Positions 23,005 to 25,686 of a DNA stretch of 25,686 nt are shown one piece after another (the stretch's first letter is position 1; every line of letters begins with the position of its first letter). The stretch comes from Hyphomicrobiales bacterium. Lineage in GTDB: Bacteria; Pseudomonadota; Alphaproteobacteria; Rhizobiales; Aestuariivirgaceae. The DNA is taken from NCBI GenBank assembly GCA_013002595.1, contig JABDJG010000192.1, forward strand, positions 1-25,686, given 5' to 3'. The notes under the pieces are model-generated. The model saw only the letters and a program-made list of their open reading frames with translations, was not told where the DNA came from and did not search any database. Position numbers and translations under genes: made by a program.

Positions 23005-24012
23005 TCACCCGTCATAGCTCTGCTTGCCCCAGTCCCGGTGCCAGGTGCGCACCAGATGGCGTTTGGTGGCCGGATCATCACTGTCGATGAACTCGCTGCG
23101 GTAATGGGCGGTCTCAACGTTGTTGAGATACTGCATCTGGCCGCGCTCGATTGGCAGGCCGAACCACAGGTTCTCATCCAACGTCACCTCATTGAGGACG
23201 GCAAGCGCATCGCGCATATCTGAAGGCACCTCGATGCCGGCGACCTCATAACCCTTCTGGTTGAGACTGGTGTTGGCCCTGACATTGAGGCGCTTGCCAT
23301 CCCAATGGAACATCGGCGCGCGCGCCACTTTCGGCGCACCATCGACATGTTCGGCCTGGCGGTCCCACAGCATCGGTTCATAAAGCCGGGCCAGCTCGCG
23401 CGGGTGTTTTTCCAGCATCCGGTTGTGCACCGAATAAAGGCTGCAGAACCGCGACAGCCCGCCTTCCCTGGCCGGATGGTGGCACAACAGGCCGACATAG
23501 TCCGGCGGCGCCAGCCCGAAGGCATTGTCGGTGTGGAACACCAGTTCGACACTGGTCGCCGAACCGCGCACGCCATACTCATATTTGACACCCGTGTCGG
23601 TCACATCATAGAGCATCGTGCCGATCCACTTTTGCGCCACCGGCCGGGCGATCAGATGCCCCAGCACCCAGAACACCGCAACCGCAGACTGTGCGCCAAG
23701 CGCGTCCATCGGCAGCCGGTCAATTACCGCAACGCCGGTGCCATGCGCAAGCTTGTGGCGTGCCTCGGCCATAACTTTGCCGACCTCGGTCATCTCGAAG
23801 TGTTCCGGCTTGCGCAGCATCTCCGGCAGAGGATTGGCCTTCATATGTTCAGCCATGCGGTGAATTTCCTCCATCGCGGCATCGCTGATCGGCACGATGC
23901 AATCGAGCGGATCGATCGTGTCGCAGGTCCAGGCCCGATGATCGGTGATGACATGATCAAGCGGCGTGCCAGGAGTTTCAGGCATGATATTGAGGGTGTC
24001 GGTCTGCAACAT
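23005..24012 (-). CDS. TauD/TfdA family Fe(II)/2-oxoglutarate dioxygenase, substrate unknown
   Basis: 335 residues with the iron-binding facial triad of this superfamily: H160-x-D162 in VFHTDNAFGLAPPDYVGLLC and the distal H303 in LNNVETAHYRSEFIDSDDPATKRHLVRTW, where R318 or R322 should bind the 2-oxoglutarate carboxylate. AHGTGVAVIDRLP is the usual entry strand to the core. Relatives hydroxylate taurine, betaines, carnitine precursors or secondary metabolites. There is an N-terminal extension of about 75 residues before the core, but no signal peptide. ATG at 24012 has GGAG 9-12 bases upstream. It converges on dddL with only 27 bases between stops, so the adjacency need not mean a shared pathway. 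A clavaminate-synthase-like or gamma-butyrobetaine-like activity is possible; nothing here decides it. Confidence 0.82.
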   Translation of the reverse strand: MLQTDTLNIMPETPGTPLDHVITDHRAWTCDTIDPLDCIVPISDAAMEEIHRMAEHMKANPLPEMLRKPEHFEMTEVGKVMAEARHKLAHGTGVAVIDRLPMDALGAQSAVAVFWVLGHLIARPVAQKWIGTMLYDVTDTGVKYEYGVRGSATSVELVFHTDNAFGLAPPDYVGLLCHHPAREGGLSRFCSLYSVHNRMLEKHPRELARLYEPMLWDRQAEHVDGAPKVARAPMFHWDGKRLNVRANTSLNQKGYEVAGIEVPSDMRDALAVLNEVTLDENLWFGLPIERGQMQYLNNVETAHYRSEFIDSDDPATKRHLVRTWHRDWGKQSYDG

Positions 24013-24106
24013 GGCGGACGGCTCCAGGTTGTCTAACGTTTGGCGCGATCATACCTGGCTGGTGATGCTTTACAATATCCCCGTCCTCGTTGCCGTACCC
24101 AATCTG

Positions 24107-24188
24107 CCTTCCTCGGGCGTGAGCCGAGGACCCATCTGCAAATTGATGTTGATCATTCGATGGGCCCTCGGGTCACGCCGGAGGGAAG
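24107..24188. repeat. Palindromic dispersed repeat (CTCGGG type)
   Basis: Left arm 24107-24136 (CCTTCCTCGGGCGTGAGCCG, then AGGACCCATC) pairs with right arm 24159-24188 (GATGGGCCCTCGGGTCACGC, then CGGAGGGAAG), with a few mismatches and a central spacer of 22 bases. This is the second element class of its kind in the window and resembles the CCTCGGGxTGAxCCGAGG repeats found throughout alphaproteobacterial genomes. It lies between the dioxygenase start and the methyltransferase stop. Confidence 0.75.
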
Positions 24189-24202
24189 CATGAAAGGAGC
24201 CC

Positions 24203-24694
24203 TTACCGGCCGCCCGCCAGCGCCGCGTTCTCTGCCGAGATCCGCACATAGAGCATCGCTGCGTTGAGCACCGAGAACACCAGCGCCAGCGGCCACAGCC
24301 CGAACACCATCGGCAGGCAGGCAATCTCTGCCGTCACCAGCACATAATTGGGATGCCGCAAATAGCGGTACGGCCCGGCCGCGACCAGTTGCTCACCCGG
24401 CACGACGATAATCCGCGTCGTCCAGCGCTGGCCCATGGTCGTCAGTATCCACAGCCGGAACACCTGCAGCACGGCATAGCAGCCAAGAAAGAACCAATTT
24501 ACCGGCTGGGACGGTGCCAGCCAGATCAGACTGGCCAGCCAGCTGACATGCATAAGCACCATGACCGGATAATGGCCGCGCCCAACCTCATATCCACCAT
24601 CGGCAATGAGCCGGGCAGTATTGCGCTGCGCAATCACCAGCTCGCTCAGCCGCTGCGCGATGACAAAGGCTAAGATGGCCCATTGCAGGATCAT
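24203..24694 (-). CDS. Isoprenylcysteine carboxyl methyltransferase-like membrane protein (ICMT family)
   Basis: A 163-residue membrane protein with about four hydrophobic segments and the ICMT/PEMT C-terminal signature: VVPGEQLVAAGPYRYLRHPNYVLVTAEIACLPMVFG. The GPYRYLRHPNY motif is the S-adenosylmethionine/active-site hallmark. Members next to type III polyketide synthases (for example BpsB in Bacillus) O-methylate alkylpyrones or alkylresorcinols. The ATG at 24694 overlaps the TGA of the PKS gene by one base, so the two are translationally coupled and functionally linked. Bacterial proteins of this family have no prenylated-protein substrate here; a lipid-like phenol or pyrone is the likely acceptor (inference from the pair). 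Confidence 0.9.
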   Translation of the reverse strand: MILQWAILAFVIAQRLSELVIAQRNTARLIADGGYEVGRGHYPVMVLMHVSWLASLIWLAPSQPVNWFFLGCYAVLQVFRLWILTTMGQRWTTRIIVVPGEQLVAAGPYRYLRHPNYVLVTAEIACLPMVFGLWPLALVFSVLNAAMLYVRISAENAALAGGR

Positions 24695-25686
24695 CAGCTG
24701 ATAAACGTCGCATAGGAGGCGGTGAAGCCGGGGCCGAGCGCACTGATCAGGCGCCGTCCGCCCTGCCCCGCCTGAAGCGCCCGCGACAGAACGAACATCA
24801 CCGTCGGCGCCGACATGTTGCCGTAGTCGTGCAGGACCCCGCGCTCGGTGTTGAGCACGCCCTGATCGAGCGCAAAGACCTCTTCCAGCGCGTCCAGCAC
24901 CTTGGCGCCGCCCGGGTGAAAGGCAAACCCGTCGATATCGTCAAACGACAAGTCATGATTGTCCAGGAAGCCTTGGGTAGCCGAGTGCATCTGCTTTTTC
25001 ACAAACGCCGGGATCGACCGGTCAAAGATCACGCCAAGCCCGTTGCCATCGACCCGCCAGCCCATGATATCGAGTGTTTCAGGCCACGTATGCTCACCGG
25101 TATGTTCGAATTCGCCGAGCGCATCGCCATCGGCGGTGGAAACAATCGCCGCCGCCGCGCCATCGCCGAACAGGGCGCTGGCAACGACATTCGATTTGCT
25201 GGTTTCTTCATACTGGAACGCCAGCGTGCACAATTCGATCACCACCACCATCACAGTCGAGCCCGGATCGGCCGCCGCCAGCCGTGCCGCCAGCGACAGA
25301 CCGGTTGCCCCGCCGGCGCAGCCGAGCCCGAACACCGGCACCCGCCGCACCGTGTCGCGAAAACCGGCCCCATGCATTTGGCGCGCTTCGATGGTCGGCG
25401 TGGCGATGCCGGTTGAAGACACCGTCACGACGGTATCGATCTCGGCCGCTGTCAGGCCGGCTTCGTCAAGCGCTTTGCCGGCCGCTTCGGCAAACAGCTG
25501 ACAACTGACTCGAACGTAAGCGTCATTTCGCGTCTGCCAGTCGTTGGGCGTTGCGTACCAGTCCGCCGGACAGGCCGCAAAGCGCTGCGCAATCCCGGCA
25601 TTGTCGAACACCGGTTTCAGCCGCTCGAAATTCCCCATCCGCCCGGAAAACAGCGCCTCGGCCGCCACCGCCACATCGCGCTGCTC
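24694..25686 (-). CDS. Type III polyketide synthase (chalcone-synthase-like), 5' end outside window
   Basis: 330 codons are visible, open to the right edge; the frame begins beyond base 25686, since the GTG at 25674 would cut off about 20-40 family residues. Catalytic triad: Cys in VFGLGCAGGATG (residue 119 counting from 25674), His in GFAFHPGGAKVL (253) and Asn in LHDYGNMSAPT (286). These load an acyl-CoA starter and extend it with malonyl-CoA to pyrones, resorcinols or similar. GFGDGAAAA-like LFGDGAAAAIV and the C-terminal GPGFTASY are typical of bacterial type III enzymes. It is followed by the coupled ICMT-like gene, as in the bpsA-bpsB type pairs that make methylated alkylpyrones. The starter and product cannot be read from sequence. 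Confidence 0.93.
   Translation of the reverse strand, partial: EQRDVAVAAEALFSGRMGNFERLKPVFDNAGIAQRFAACPADWYATPNDWQTRNDAYVRVSCQLFAEAAGKALDEAGLTAAEIDTVVTVSSTGIATPTIEARQMHGAGFRDTVRRVPVFGLGCAGGATGLSLAARLAAADPGSTVMVVVIELCTLAFQYEETSKSNVVASALFGDGAAAAIVSTADGDALGEFEHTGEHTWPETLDIMGWRVDGNGLGVIFDRSIPAFVKKQMHSATQGFLDNHDLSFDDIDGFAFHPGGAKVLDALEEVFALDQGVLNTERGVLHDYGNMSAPTVMFVLSRALQAGQGGRRLISALGPGFTASYATFIS

Noticed and set aside
22978..23010. Small hairpin GGTGA...TCACC between dddL and the dioxygenase gene as a bidirectional terminator
   Set aside because: Only a 5-bp stem with an 8-base loop and no T-run on either strand; too weak to call.
1..25686. CRISPR array, toxin-antitoxin pair, prophage or anti-phage defence system
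   Set aside because: I saw no regularly spaced direct repeats, no small paired toxin/antitoxin genes, no integrase or phage structural genes, and no defence-type nuclease or NTPase modules.

Overview
The window reads as a chromosomal segment of a marine alphaproteobacterium, probably of the order Hyphomicrobiales or a close relative. This is judged from the GC-rich coding style, the yggT–DUF167–folD neighbourhood, a DMSP lyase, an Flp-type pilin, and intergenic palindromic repeats with CGTCAT or CTCGGG arms of the kind common in that class. It is mostly ordinary dense bacterial DNA. I see no CRISPR array, prophage or plasmid functions. The only mobile-element trace is the first 13 codons of an IS5-type transposase at the left edge.

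Layout, left to right. Positions 1-107: 5' end of an IS5-family element, reading leftward out of the window, with a hairpin that covers its ribosome-binding site. 230-889: queuosine-precursor transporter. 886-2920 (minus): non-pyrrolysine MttB-family methyltransferase and a degenerate secreted nuclease-like protein. 3060-12541: a divergent peptide/amide scavenging unit. It has an amidase and an M81 metallopeptidase on the minus strand. On the plus strand it has a complete Dpp/Opp-type ABC importer (Tat-exported binding protein, two permeases, one ATPase with both nucleotide-binding domains fused) and an M20 amidohydrolase. 12674-14358: a two-gene ABC-2 type export system. 14355-17279 (minus): neuB-neuC-neuA, a sialic-acid-like nonulosonate and CMP-activation operon. 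17503-17667 (minus): a 54-residue Flp/Tad prepilin. 17964-18039: tRNA-Ala(CGC). 18180-20427: housekeeping genes yggT, DUF167, folD and ppa. 20512-21123: an unrecognised secreted protein with six cysteines.

The right third is the most interesting. A MarR–GNAT fusion regulator (minus) with a 19-bp perfect palindrome in its promoter lies divergent from a DddL-type DMSP lyase gene, which has its own inverted/direct repeat upstream. A TauD/TfdA-family dioxygenase of unknown substrate converges on dddL. At the right edge, a type III polyketide synthase (5' end outside the window) is translationally coupled to an isoprenylcysteine-methyltransferase-like membrane protein, the arrangement used for alkylpyrone-type lipids.

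Functions are read from family motifs only, and exact substrates are inference. I do not see a clear new defence or mobile system. The best candidates for something undescribed are the regulation of dddL with its dioxygenase neighbour, the flp–neuBCA proximity, and the product of the PKS pair.
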